Assembly (NCBI GenBank): GCA_027577415.1
Contig: JANBQS010000872.1
Location: 1 to 11,020, forward strand
Direction: 5' to 3'
Length of the DNA: 11,020 nt
Source: Coemansia sp. RSA 922
Lineage: Eukaryota; Kickxellomycota; Kickxellomycetes; Kickxellales; Kickxellaceae
Below the pieces are notes generated by a model. The model worked only from the letters and a program-made list of their open reading frames with translations. It searched no databases and had not been told where the DNA came from. Both the position numbers and the translations under genes were made by a program. Positions 1 to 8,058 of this stretch are shown here, piece by piece. Each line of letters opens with the position of its first letter. The first letter of the stretch is position 1.

Positions 1-2
1 TG

Positions 3-389
3 GTGTCGATGGTAGTTGAAATGCCTGGGTCTCGCATTACTGGCATGGCTGGTGCCGAGCATACGTTGGCTGCGGCCCATGTCAGCGGCGAGGTGAGGCT
101 GGTTGATACGCGCATGAGAAACAACATAGGCGTCCAGGCCTATGCGCACGCTGCTGCTACGGCTGTTGACCTGAGCGCGGAGAAATCGCTGCTGGTTACT
201 GGTGGCTCGGATGGCGTGGTAAAGTGGTGGGACCGGCGTAGTTTACGCAGTTGCTTGTATCAAGGCAACGCCCATACGCCAAAGGCCGATGAAGGTGTAT
301 GTGGCGTTTGCATATTGCCAAATACCTCTACTGTGGTCAGTGGTGGTGGAGATGGATTGGCTAGGCTTTATTATCAAAATGAAGAATAA
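3..389 (+). CDS. WD40-repeat protein, C-terminal part (cut by window edge)
   Basis: The frame is open to the left edge, so the true start lies outside the window and only about the last 128 residues are visible. They show beta-propeller blades: a segment with SGEVRLVDTR, then SGGSDGVVKWWDRR-like sequence (TGGSDGVVKWWDRRSL, with the WD dipeptide), and a last blade SGGGDGLARLYYQ just before the stop TAA at 387-389. The GG-S/G-DG turn followed by hydrophobic-x-hydrophobic is typical of WD40 strands. Such propellers are scaffolds for protein complexes, so the family alone gives no specific function, and I do not recognise the orthologue. An AATAAA lies 44 bp after the stop (433-438). The gene converges on the small unknown gene on the minus strand. 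Confidence 0.75.
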   Translation: MSMVVEMPGSRITGMAGAEHTLAAAHVSGEVRLVDTRMRNNIGVQAYAHAAATAVDLSAEKSLLVTGGSDGVVKWWDRRSLRSCLYQGNAHTPKADEGVCGVCILPNTSTVVSGGGDGLARLYYQNEE

Positions 390-625
390 ATGTCTGGTAA
401 AAAATTTTCATTACAAATATCTAATGTATTTCAATAAAAACAATGTAATGAAAAAATGGGCTAACTATAAAGCCCAATGAACCCTTGGAATTACATGCTC
501 TGAGACAAGCCAATCATCTGGGAACATATACAAACACTAGATTATATCAAGTACTTTAAAAACTAAAACATAGGCCTCTGGGGCGTGGTATTATTAATCC
601 CATTGAAATGTGACATAGTAGAGGT
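390..625. other. Convergent 3' intergenic region with AATAAA and small hairpin
   Basis: This 236-bp AT-rich gap lies between two converging genes and must hold both 3' ends. AATAAA occurs at 385-390 (overlapping the WD40 stop codon) and at 433-438; the second is a good poly(A) signal candidate for the WD40 gene. A perfect 6-bp inverted repeat, TGGGCT / AGCCCA, with an 8-nt loop lies at 457-476. On the minus strand it is followed by a short U-rich stretch. I see no gene here. Confidence 0.5.
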
Positions 626-1129
626 TTACTGAGTGGGAATATACGATTTTGCATGTTCCATAAGCAGAGTATGTAGGCCAATACGTGGTTGTTGCGCCAT
701 CTTCAAAGCTACTTCTTTATTACTCTCAGTTAACAAATCCTTGTTAAAAGTAGGATATAATTCCAATATTTCATCATCTGAAATCTCAGATAATCCTTCA
801 AGCGTTAAAATTTCACTTGCAGAAATATTTAAAGATTTCAATATCTTAAATCCAGTTTTATAATCCATATTAGTATTAGCAATTGCAATCTCTTCATCAG
901 TCCCAAAAAATACAAAATGATCAATATCCACTCCATTGTTCGCGTAACAATTAAGTACAGAGTAGCATTTATCACTAGCAATAACTAGGGTGGAAGGACG
1001 TGGTTTATTATCAGCTGTTGTCCTTAGCTCTTCAATTACACTATCAGTAATTGTACCATTCATTTCAACACGTCCTCTTAACTTTGGTTCTTCACCTAAT
1101 TCGCAGGTAACAGCATAGCAATATGGCAT
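626..1129 (-). CDS. Small protein of unknown function (P1), 167 aa
   Basis: Single-exon frame starting MPYCYAVTCELGEE and ending with stop TAA (626-628). No signal peptide or membrane segment is visible, so it is probably cytosolic or nuclear. Predicted order by eye: strand (residues about 4-11), strand (about 19-25), helix (about 28-40), hydrophobic strand STLVIAS (46-52), then HFVFFG ending at Gly76, and an acidic helical C-terminal tail of about 90 residues. The first ~100 residues share this spacing with P3 and P4 elsewhere in the window. The start is supported by a TATA box about 97 bp upstream and the absence of an upstream in-frame ATG in the leader. Base composition is AT-rich compared with the first half of VPS16. 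I do not recognise a known family; a ubiquitin-like beta-grasp start (beta-beta-alpha-beta) is possible but unproven. Confidence 0.7.
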   Translation of the reverse strand: MPYCYAVTCELGEEPKLRGRVEMNGTITDSVIEELRTTADNKPRPSTLVIASDKCYSVLNCYANNGVDIDHFVFFGTDEEIAIANTNMDYKTGFKILKSLNISASEILTLEGLSEISDDEILELYPTFNKDLLTESNKEVALKMAQQPRIGLHTLLMEHAKSYIPTQ

Positions 1130-1225
1130 TGTTGAGTGAGCTATTGCTGAGCAAAAAAGAAAATAAGAGTTTAATAGAAGTATGAAGTATGTTTTAAAAG
1201 TAGAAAGAAATGGCAGAGGCTTGCC

Positions 1226-1233
1226 TTTTTATA
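1226..1233 (-). promoter_or_regulatory. TATA box of P1
   Basis: TATAAAAA on the minus strand, about 97 bp before the P1 ATG and followed by GGCAAGCC. The P2 TATA box has the similar context TATAAAAGGCCAGC. The spacing fits a TATA-driven start with a leader of roughly 60-70 nt. Confidence 0.7.
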
Positions 1234-1312
1234 GCAAAGAGGAGGAAAATGTCCAACGCATGTTTTCTGCCTGAAAGTAGCCAGAGGAGGGCAAAGCTGT
1301 GCAATCTAGCAG

Positions 1313-1327
1313 TTTTTTTTTTTTTTT
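1313..1327. repeat. Poly(dA:dT) tract, T15
   Basis: An uninterrupted run of 15 T on the plus strand, about 80 bp upstream of the P1 TATA box. Poly(dA:dT) tracts often keep fungal promoters free of nucleosomes; that role is inferred here from position only. Confidence 0.6.
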
Positions 1328-1362
1328 GGTGAAGAAATTGGGGATGGCAATATATCTGCTTC

Positions 1363-1692
1363 CTTTGTCTCAAAAAGACGCGCGTCATAGGTGGATTTCT
1401 AATTTCAGAATTACTTGCCGAAACGGTGGGGGTTTCAGACATTGCACCTTCTCATCGTCCTCGATTTTAAAAGAACTAGAAAAAAAGGAATGACATCATC
1501 TATATTTTTTTCAAAGGATGTGAAAGAACAACAATTCTTTTTCTTTGCTTCTTTTTGCTTCAAAGGACACGTCATAGACAATCTTTCCAGCGCCGAGCTT
1601 GCAATTTGTTTTTTCTTTTCTTTTTATTGCTGCTTGCTCCTTTTTTTTTCTTTTCGTAGAGGTGGGGGAGAAAAGAATGCCAATGACATCAT
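1363..1692 (-). promoter_or_regulatory. Upstream regulatory region of P1 with four CRE/ATF-like sites
   Basis: Four TGACRY-type sites lie here: ATGACGC on the minus strand at 1382-1388, ATGACATCAT at 1490-1499, ATGACGT on the minus strand at 1569-1575, and ATGACATCAT at 1683-1692. On the minus strand, towards P1, the site at 1569-1575 is followed by GTCCTTTGAAGCAAAAAG (1551-1568). The site at 1382-1388 is followed by a TCTTT...GAGACAAAGGA block (1361-1378). The first of these is nearly identical to a module upstream of P4. ATGACGT and TGACATCA are recognised by CREB/ATF-type bZIP proteins in fungi and animals; binding here is inferred. Confidence 0.6.
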
Positions 1693-1996
1693 TATTTTTC
1701 TTTTTGCTTTCTTTTTGAAACATGTGGTAGGAAAGGAAGGCCTGCAAACTAGCATTGTAGGATGGTGAAGTGCTTCCCCTCATTCTCAGCAGCGCCCATC
1801 TATTTTCCCTCTTAGCCCTAGTGCTCTACACTTGTTCCCGCCCTTGTTATATTGTAGCTAAGAGCTAGAATTATTTTATTTGTTTCACTTACCAACGAAG
1901 AAGCTACCTATCAACAACTATAGGACAAGTGAGTGGCGCCAGGATAATTAAATGGCTTACACCCTGGAGACAAATAACAAGTTTTGGTATATATTA
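1693..1996. other. Intergenic: far upstream of P1 and 3' side of VPS16
   Basis: Pyrimidine-rich (CTTTTT repeats) at its left end, then mixed sequence to the VPS16 stop. It must contain the VPS16 3' UTR, but no clear AATAAA on the minus strand near the stop stands out. I see no convincing gene, and the short frame from 1952 mostly overlaps VPS16 antisense. Confidence 0.4.
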
Positions 1997-4501
1997 TTAA
2001 GAGCGAGTAAATTGTTCAATCTGCTGTGCAATATCATGTTGCAATGTAGAATCTCTTGCCGAAGCCGCGTGAATCTGTCTCAACATATCAACGTCCTTAG
2101 TAGCAGCAGCGGCTTGAGCAGCCTCGCGGAAAAAACCAATTCTTAAAAACAACTGTGGTCTTTCCTGCGTATCACAACGTGGAATATATTTCGCTGCTTC
2201 CTGGTACTGCAACGCCCCAATACATTCATCGACGAAAGGACGATACCCGATAGGAGACTTTTTAGCATTAGCCAGACGCGCCAATTCTGCCCAATCTCTA
2301 CGCAGCACAAGGGCGTGTAGTTTGATCCAGTAGTACCGCCGTTCAGGTACTTTAAACTCGGTACGTAGTTTGCTCGCCCTAGCATAATTACCCTTCAATA
2401 GACATTGCGCCAGAGTCTCGTTTAGCGGTAATCCTACGAGCACTGCGTCTAGTTCTTGTTCCAACTGGCGCTGTACTTGGACTAACCGGATATGAGTATC
2501 AATAGCGGTGGTTTCCAATGTGCGTGTGCGATCGTTATGTAGAATTTTCAGTGCTACTTTGAGATTCGCTACGAGTTTAGGTACATCTCGTTCGCCCAGA
2601 TTCTCGATAACTATTAGTTGCGCTGATTTGGCGAAAGCGTCATCTTGAAAATAATAGTCTTCGAGTACTGGCGAATTCTGATCGATACAGTAGCGCTCGA
2701 ATAATCGACCGGCAGCCTGCGTGCGACTGACTACTTGGAAAAACTCACCCAAAGGCATAGCCTTGAACAAATGGAAGATCACAAAGTAGACGAGATCAGC
2801 GTCGCCACTACGAATTGCCTCATCCATTGCTGCGCGGTCTTGACCCATTGATATCAATAAGGGCACTTGGTTGGCAGCTCGCGGTTCGTGTTGTAGTAGG
2901 CGGATTGCTAGGCGCTGGTACCCGCAGTGGTTGGCGACCTCGGCAATATCAACGTAAGACGCGATACCAGAGCCAGGCAATGTGTCGAGGCGGTCTTTGA
3001 GTGCGCGATAAAGCGCGTCGTCGTCAAGCGTAGATGAGGCGCGGATCTTGGCACACGCCCAATGTATATAGACCTGGTCCGAAGGCTGCTCCATATACTG
3101 ACAAACGGCGGAAGCCAATTTATGTTGGTTGCGGTTGAGCAGCCTAGCTACCCACTCTTCGAACGGCAGACTCTGAAACTGCAGCAATGAGACGGGGATG
3201 CCCACGCTATACGACGACAGACAGTTGACTACGCGCAGCGAGCGACACATGTCGACTAATTTGTCGCCGCTAAACACCGGCAAAAAGGATTTGCCCAGTG
3301 ACGCAGCCCGTAATAGCGATTGCTGCAGCTCTGGGACGGGCTCTGACCCGGCGGCGACTATGCAGGTATCGACTGCTTGCGGCATGTCGTCGCGAATACT
3401 GCGGACTGTCTCGTCGGCCCGCGAAGAATGCGCCCGTATGCCGTCCAGTGCGTCGTAGAGGAGCGCGGCTGCTGATGTCGACCCGATTTGGAACACGCTC
3501 TTGGCGTCCTCGCTGACCTTACACAGGAACTCGTGGCAAAGGGCGTTGAACATGCGCACGCCGTCCAGCTCCTGCACCAAATGCATGGGCGCGTCATGAG
3601 TGAACGACAGCGTGTCTCCGAACGGACCCAAAAGCAGCGTCTCGCCGCTGGCAAAGCTGGCCACTGCTGCGTCGCTGCCGCACCAGGCAATGTCGAACAA
3701 ATGGTCGTCGTAGATTGGACCCTGCGGATTGTACTCGGAGAACGAGCGCTGAAAGTCCATCGACACTACCTGGATGCGACGGCCGCCCTGGTCCGAGCAC
3801 AATGCTGCTAGGCGGCCATTGGGCGAGACCGAAATGTGCGCGTAGGGGCCGTGGTCCAGCAGCTGGTCCTGCACGCCGACAGCGTCGATGGAAAGCACCG
3901 TGGCGCCGACCGACGCCAGCACCTCCACGTGGTGGCTCAGCGTCAAGTGCGGGGGCACTATGGCCCAGCTGTGCGGATGCTCTGTTATGTGTGCGTCGGC
4001 CAACACTTTGGGCTTTGGCTCTCCAATGTCGTTGACGTAGATGAAGCGAAAGTCGCCCGTCATGGCCACCAGCCCTTGGTCCCAGAACCGACAGTCCAAA
4101 ATACTCGTCGAAGCGTCCGGCCCCAGCGAGAACGACGTTGGGTCCTGCCCGCTCAGCGAGAATATGCGCACCGTGCCGTCCTCCTGCACGCAAACGAGCT
4201 GCTCGCGGCTGTTCCAGCTAAACCCCGCAATGTGCTGTAGTCCGTCGTACTCTATTTTGCCTATTGTCTGCCCGCTGGCTGAGAACACGTGGATGGCAGA
4301 GTCTAGCAGGGGCGCCGGTCCAGCTTCGAGCAGCAAGCGGTCATCGCGTAGTAGGGCAATTGGTCCGCCAAACGACGACGCTGCCACTCGGAACCGTGCG
4401 AGGTCGAGCTCAGCCCACTGCATTTGGTAGATGCGGTGCTTGCGGTAAAACACATCCTGCATCGCGTGCCATTCGGCCGTCGGGTGAATTGAAGACGACA
4501 T
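1997..4501 (-). CDS. VPS16: Vacuolar protein sorting-associated protein 16 (HOPS/CORVET subunit)
   Basis: VPS16 is a core subunit of the class C Vps complex shared by HOPS and CORVET. These complexes tether endosomes and vacuoles/lysosomes before SNARE-driven fusion, and Vps16 binds the SM protein Vps33. The N-terminus (DVFYRKHRIYQMQW, then the GGPIALLRDDR stretch near residues 44-54) is the typical opening of the Vps16 N-terminal beta-propeller, which fills about residues 4-420. The rest is an alpha-solenoid matching the Vps16 C-terminal domain, with EAAKYIPRCD and LFLRIGFFREAAQAA near the end. At 834 residues it is full length (about 800-840 in other species) with no intron, frameshift or internal stop. 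The stop is TAA at 1997-1999. The first half of the gene is clearly more GC-rich than the second. The start is fixed by the family N-terminus, and the next upstream sequence is AT-rich leader. Confidence 0.95.
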   Translation of the reverse strand: MSSSIHPTAEWHAMQDVFYRKHRIYQMQWAELDLARFRVAASSFGGPIALLRDDRLLLEAGPAPLLDSAIHVFSASGQTIGKIEYDGLQHIAGFSWNSREQLVCVQEDGTVRIFSLSGQDPTSFSLGPDASTSILDCRFWDQGLVAMTGDFRFIYVNDIGEPKPKVLADAHITEHPHSWAIVPPHLTLSHHVEVLASVGATVLSIDAVGVQDQLLDHGPYAHISVSPNGRLAALCSDQGGRRIQVVSMDFQRSFSEYNPQGPIYDDHLFDIAWCGSDAAVASFASGETLLLGPFGDTLSFTHDAPMHLVQELDGVRMFNALCHEFLCKVSEDAKSVFQIGSTSAAALLYDALDGIRAHSSRADETVRSIRDDMPQAVDTCIVAAGSEPVPELQQSLLRAASLGKSFLPVFSGDKLVDMCRSLRVVNCLSSYSVGIPVSLLQFQSLPFEEWVARLLNRNQHKLASAVCQYMEQPSDQVYIHWACAKIRASSTLDDDALYRALKDRLDTLPGSGIASYVDIAEVANHCGYQRLAIRLLQHEPRAANQVPLLISMGQDRAAMDEAIRSGDADLVYFVIFHLFKAMPLGEFFQVVSRTQAAGRLFERYCIDQNSPVLEDYYFQDDAFAKSAQLIVIENLGERDVPKLVANLKVALKILHNDRTRTLETTAIDTHIRLVQVQRQLEQELDAVLVGLPLNETLAQCLLKGNYARASKLRTEFKVPERRYYWIKLHALVLRRDWAELARLANAKKSPIGYRPFVDECIGALQYQEAAKYIPRCDTQERPQLFLRIGFFREAAQAAAATKDVDMLRQIHAASARDSTLQHDIAQQIEQFTRS

Positions 4502-4586
4502 TGTTAAATAAATAAAAAATAATACAGATTGCTGAACGACAAGAGCTGACGTGTGTGGCTATCACTGTTGTATTTGAATATCAGAC

Positions 4587-4611
4587 ATCACATGATTGCC
4601 CTGATCTGATC
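4587..4611. repeat. 25-bp element with E-box-like TCACATGA, also found at 10947-10971
   Basis: ATCACATGATTG, two variable bases, then CTGATCTGATC. A second copy with 23 of 25 bases identical lies near the right end of the window. Here it sits about 86 bp upstream of the VPS16 ATG. On the VPS16 strand it contains TCATGTGA, an M-box-type bHLH-ZIP site. It may be a regulatory element or a fragment of a dispersed repeat. Confidence 0.5.
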
Positions 4612-5225
4612 CAATCCTCAGACACACGCTGATATGGAGAAATGAAAATATCGCTTTAGATATTGCAATAGTCCCAAAGGTGCCAGTCGCGTTGTATAAA
4701 GTAGTCAACGACTACATATGCGATCCAAGACGCATGTAAAGGAGTAATGAGTTGCCAGGGAGAAAAGTGTGTATGTTGCTGCTTGCTCAAGAGAGTCAGA
4801 GACAATATGTTAGGACTCGTTTATCAAAAGGATAGGGATAGTCGATCCAACCTGTTTTTCTTGTACCCTTACCCTGAATATCCTGACTATCTATGTGTAT
4901 CATGAGGCCTATTTGTATCACTTTAGTGCTTATTGCTGACGGATATATTCAGCTACAACACAAAATCTATAAACCACAGCTAGGAACAAAGTACACGTGC
5001 AAGCCATGGCTCACTACTGCGGAAAGGTCATCATACATCTCACAAAGGCCCCGTTCTAATTATAAACTAATTAACGTAGAGAATAGTGCAGACAACAATA
5101 GACTGCATGTGCATGCTTCCCTCCAAATTTCTTCTCAGCGATTATCGACGTGTAGTGCAGTATGACGTTCCAGATATATTTTTTATTGGCTCTCGTGTGC
5201 ACAAAAGTGTTCTATTAATAGTGCG
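4612..5225. other. Intergenic region between divergent VPS16 and secreted-protein genes
   Basis: About 600 bp with no convincing gene. A 90-codon frame from 4893 has no domain, no promoter signal and unremarkable composition, so I treat it as chance. GATAGTC (4837-4843) and GACTATC (4885-4891) form a short inverted pair of doubtful meaning. There is no tRNA-type box B sequence. Confidence 0.4.
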
Positions 5226-5273
5226 CCAATGTCCGCCCTATTACTAGAAAACTCAGGGGGGGGCGGACAATGG
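5226..5273. promoter_or_regulatory. Inverted pair of CCA(A/T)TGTCCGCCC sites
   Basis: CCAATGTCCGCCC at 5226-5238 faces GGGCGGACAATGG at 5261-5273, matching in 12 of 13 bases as an inverted repeat with a 22-bp spacer. The right arm overlaps a run of eight G. The pair ends 17 bp before the TATA box of the secreted-protein gene. The left arm also includes a CCAAT box and both arms contain a GC box. This looks like an operator for one or two zinc-finger or GC-box factors, by inference from position and symmetry. Confidence 0.6.
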
Positions 5274-5290
5274 TGAACGTGGCACACGAC

Positions 5291-5298
5291 TATAAAAG
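5291..5298 (+). promoter_or_regulatory. TATA box of the secreted-protein gene
   Basis: TATAAAAG, 128 bp before the ATG at 5426. It is followed by a long pyrimidine leader (CTTTTT/CTTTTC repeats at about 5360-5393), typical of well-expressed fungal genes. The in-frame ATG at 5270 lies upstream of this TATA box, so it cannot be the start. Confidence 0.75.
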
Positions 5299-5425
5299 AA
5301 GAGCACCCCCCGCTTTCCGCTGTTTAGCAGTAGTATCCTCACCATTGTCAACAATTTCAAGCTTTTTTTCTTTTTCTTTTCTTTTCTTCTTAGTCAGCTC
5401 TAACCGTCGCCTTTTTTTATTCACT

Positions 5426-5980
5426 ATGAAGCTTTCTCTTGCCGCCGCTGCTCTGCCCCTGGCTCTGGGCGCTAGCACAGTCAACCTGCGTGTAGCGCGT
5501 GATGCGACGATTTCTTACAATGGCATTTTGTGCAGCTACGACACTGTGCCATGCTCGTCGATTCCCTTTGGACTGCAAAACAAGGTGACAACGTTCCGCG
5601 GCAACCGTGACTTTGAGCGCGTCCTCCTCGGCTTTGACCTGCCGACCAACAAGCCCACAAAGTGCGTCTTGCGCATTCCCAAGCCCAGCGATAACAACGG
5701 CGCCAATGCGCCTGGATATTCTCTAACTGTCTCTAATACCGACAACGTCTGGGACGAGGCCAGCGTGAGTGGATACAACAAGAAGATTGACGGCACTTTG
5801 ATCGGCTCTGTCGATGTCACGGCGCCTCAGGATACTGGCTCTATTGACGTCACTGCTGCTTGCGCCAATGCTACAAACTACAAGATCAGCCTGTTTGTCG
5901 ATACTAGCTTCCCGTTGATCTCCTTCAACTCGTTGCAGTCTGGCAGCAAGGATGTCTTTACTTTGGATTACACCTTCTAG
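5426..5980 (+). CDS. Secreted DNRLRE/CBM96-like beta-sandwich protein, 184 aa
   Basis: The start MKLSLAAAALPLALGAS is a clear signal peptide, with cleavage likely near residues 15-17, so the protein enters the secretory pathway. The mature ~168 residues follow the DNRLRE/CBM96 pattern: an opening VARDATISYNG strand, a central FERVLLGFDLP strand, WDEASVSGYNKK, IGSVDVT, GSIDVTAAC, and a closing SFNSLQSGSKDVFTLDYTF strand. This fold is found as carbohydrate-binding modules and in surface proteins; the ligand cannot be told from the sequence. Four cysteines in the mature part (CSYDTVPC, TKC, TAAC) could form two disulfides, and ANATNY carries one N-glycosylation sequon. It is a lone domain with no catalytic module, about the usual domain length. 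The stop is TAG. Residue 1 is chosen because the TATA box and pyrimidine leader lie just upstream and the signal peptide begins here. The family call is by pattern only and could be a related jelly-roll. Confidence 0.75.
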   Translation: MKLSLAAAALPLALGASTVNLRVARDATISYNGILCSYDTVPCSSIPFGLQNKVTTFRGNRDFERVLLGFDLPTNKPTKCVLRIPKPSDNNGANAPGYSLTVSNTDNVWDEASVSGYNKKIDGTLIGSVDVTAPQDTGSIDVTAACANATNYKISLFVDTSFPLISFNSLQSGSKDVFTLDYTF

Positions 5981-6221
5981 ATCAATCCACTATACAAGAA
6001 CTCTCTTCCTTTCTGATACTTTTATTTTATTTTATTGTTTGCTCAATTTACCCTTTTTTAAAATTCATACCATCCACTCAATGTTTGTCAAATTGGGTGA
6101 TTGTTGGAAGACACTGCGCGTTGACCTGGGTTTGTGTCCAGACGAGTGAATAATTCCTTGTATTCACAGCTGCGTATACTCTAGGAGAAGCGCACTAGTA
6201 AATACGGCCCAAGGGGTTCTG
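5981..6221 (+). other. Intergenic / possible 5' part of the SH3 gene
   Basis: The first part is T-rich 3' UTR of the secreted-protein gene. From 6150 the frame used by the SH3 gene's first segment is open without an ATG until 6222, and TATTCACAG near 6161-6169 could be a 3' splice site, so an upstream exon cannot be excluded. No TATA box is evident. Confidence 0.3.
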
Positions 6222-7372
6222 ATGCACGCTGCCAGCGCTGGCACCGGTCCTCAGCAACAGCAGCCGCCATTGGCTATGCAGGCCCAACAATTGCTGAATG
6301 GCAGCGCTAATTGGAACAGTCGTCCGGCGTCGTCTATGCAAGGTTCTATTAGTAGCAACCACAGCGACCGCCGCGCTAGTAACAGCAGTACGCGAACCCG
6401 CGAGCGCCTAGCAGTATTGGCGGAATGTACCAGCAGCATGGCACTAATAATCCAACGCCGGTTATTCAGCAACAACCTCCTCCTCCACACATGGGCTCGC
6501 CTAGATCTCGCGCTAGCACTTACAATGGACCCGCCGCTCAGCAGTCTTTGCCGCCCAACGTGCATACTGGAAATTTCAGTACTTTGACTGCGAATACTCA
6601 GCCGCCTGGTATTATGATTCCGCCGCATCAGCCCAATTCAGCTCCAAGCAGTCCTTATCAGCAGAGTCCGAGTCACCAGCACCCGATTCAGCCGCAGTAC
6701 CAGCAGCAACATTGTCCTATGTCGTCTGCTGGTATGCATAACATGGCTCCGTCTCCGCAAATGGGCGCGCGTCCTGGATCCGTTATGATTGGCCACTACG
6801 CTGCCGCTCCTCCTCCTGTTGCTGCTACGCCGCCAAACGTATATCGCTCTGCTACTCCCGTTCAACAATCCCTGCAGTGTGTAACCAATAACGTCGCGAA
6901 TCGTCCGCCTACTCAATTGTCTCATCTCCAACAGCAACAACAACCCCCCATGGGTATGTAGGTGCCATCTCCACAAGTCTATATGCAACAACAGTTCCAG
7001 CAACAATGTGCACCCAGTGTAATGGATAACAACGGCTACCATCACCCGCAACAGCATCACCAGCAAATGCAACACCATCGCTCGGCTTCGCGTGTTGATG
7101 CTCCTAGTCCAGCACCCGTTGCTCCATCGCCTGCTGGTGGTCCGTCTACGTCGGAATCTGGCAAAGAGATTTTGTTCTATGTCAAGGTACTCTACGATTA
7201 CGATGCCGAAAACGACAAGGAGATGACTATCCGAGATGGCGACGTCATATCTGTCCTGGCTGTGAGTGCTGGTGGCTGGTGGGAAGGCGAAATGACTGAC
7301 CGTCGCACTGGTAGACCACTACAAGGCACTTTCCCGTCCAACTTTACCGATCCGATTTCAAATCTAGCCTAG
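6222..7372 (+). CDS. Gln/Pro-rich SH3-domain protein, frame interrupted twice
   Basis: The C-terminus is a clear SH3 domain (about 7175-7360): VLYDYDAENDKEMTIRDGD (ALYDY motif and acidic RT loop), GGWWEGEM (binding-face Trp) and GTFPSNF (end motif). SH3 domains bind proline-rich peptides, often in actin or endocytic scaffolds. Before it lies some 300 residues of Gln/Pro/Ser-rich linker. The frame is broken twice. It starts in one frame (6222 to about 6380: MHAASAGTGPQQQQPP) and continues in another from 6383 (QQYANPRAPSSIGGMYQQHG), a net one-base loss or an intron. A TAG at 6959-6961 then interrupts the second frame, although Q-rich coding continues in phase on both sides. The TAG sits where a CAG would read naturally (GMQVPSPQ). 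A GTATGT overlaps it, so an intron ending at 7112 (159 nt) or one at 6881-7000 (120 nt) would also remove it. The preceding gene is only 240 bp away, so an N-terminal catalytic or BAR domain has no room. It may be a decaying fragment, a gene with introns, or a sequencing artefact. Confidence 0.6.
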
Positions 7373-7602
7373 GTTTATTTATTTCAACAACAACAAAATT
7401 ACAATTACTTGAGTCTTTGATGTATTTGAAAAGGGAAAGCTAAAGACTCTGGCAAGTAGCTACTCTTCTTTCCAATGCACTACTAATTAGGTATATGCCA
7501 ACGTTGCCTGTAAATTGATCCACTCGTTCTGATTAGAGTGAAATACTTGATAGTTGACAAACACATCTTATACTTGGTTTCTCGGAAATATTGTATAATA
7601 TG
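7373..7602. other. Convergent 3' intergenic region of SH3 gene and P2
   Basis: This 230-bp AT-rich gap contains the 3' ends of both converging genes. TTTATTTATT just after the SH3 stop gives AATAAATAAA on the minus strand, but that is over 200 bp past the P2 stop. I see no gene. Confidence 0.4.
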
Positions 7603-7959
7603 TTAATCAAAACGAGGACAGGGTCCAATGTTACCATATGATAATACTGCCTCGGAGAAAAAATCCCAAATACGCTCTATCCAAATGCCGTCAGCACCTC
7701 GTATCTTATTAGTATCTTCTACACTCTCTGCACATATCCTAAGCAACGTAATATCCTTATTCAATTCTAGCAAGTCAGGCAAAGTTTCAGCAGTTACCTC
7801 CTTGTTGTCATATATATATATGTCTCTTGGTTCCTTAAACACCATTATGTCATTGACTACTAGTTCACCTCCATTCTTGCCATTAATTGTTACTTCACAG
7901 TTGAACTTTGTTCCAGGCATTCCATAAGCACTGCAATTACGAACTTTGATCGATTTCAT
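7603..7959 (-). CDS. Small protein of unknown function (P2), 118 aa
   Basis: Single-exon frame from MKSIKVRNCSAYGMPG to GNIGPCPRFD, stop TAA (7603-7605). It has no signal peptide or membrane segment, so it is probably intracellular. It is rich in alternating hydrophobic strands in the first half (KFNCEVTING, ELVVNDIMVF, DIYIYDNKE), followed by TAETLPDLLELNKDITLLRI, which looks like a helix then a strand. A TATA box about 93 bp upstream of the ATG (8051-8058) supports the start. The gene resembles P1, P3 and P4 in size, leader length, base composition and promoter motifs. Its internal spacing differs, so membership in the same protein family is uncertain. No known family is recognised. Confidence 0.65.
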   Translation of the reverse strand: MKSIKVRNCSAYGMPGTKFNCEVTINGKNGGELVVNDIMVFKEPRDIYIYDNKEVTAETLPDLLELNKDITLLRICAESVEDTNKIRGADGIWIERIWDFFSEAVLSYGNIGPCPRFD

Positions 7960-8050
7960 TATATTCTGCGTGTTCTTCTAGTGTGGTGAAAAAATATTTG
8001 TAGTGATGAATGATAAAAAATAAAGAATGTTTTTGGCCAGTGGTGCTGGC

Positions 8051-8058
8051 CTTTTATA
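8051..8058 (-). promoter_or_regulatory. TATA box of P2
   Basis: TATAAAAG on the minus strand, 93 bp before the P2 ATG and followed by GCCAGCACC. The context is close to the P1 TATA region (TATAAAAAGGCAAGCC). Confidence 0.7.

Noticed and set aside
3198..4430. Long open frames on both strands inside VPS16 (up to about 199 codons)
   Set aside because: They overlap the intact VPS16 frame in its GC-rich part, where stops are rare in other frames. None shows a domain or its own promoter.
4831..4891. Telomere-like TACCCTTACCCT and GATAGTC/GACTATC pair
   Set aside because: Only two units and 7-bp arms, within what chance gives in an AT-rich intergenic region.
4893..5165. 90-codon frame between VPS16 and the secreted-protein gene
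   Set aside because: No TATA box at the right place, no domain or signal peptide, and composition like the surrounding noncoding DNA.
5270..5425. N-terminal extension of the secreted protein from the ATG at 5270
   Set aside because: It lies upstream of the TATA box (5291-5298) and would bury the signal peptide 52 residues inside the protein.
6388..6411. 24-nt intron-like segments at 6388-6411 and 6954-6977 in the SH3 gene
   Set aside because: Too short for known fungal splicing and without branch points. The first would not correct the frame because 24 is divisible by three.
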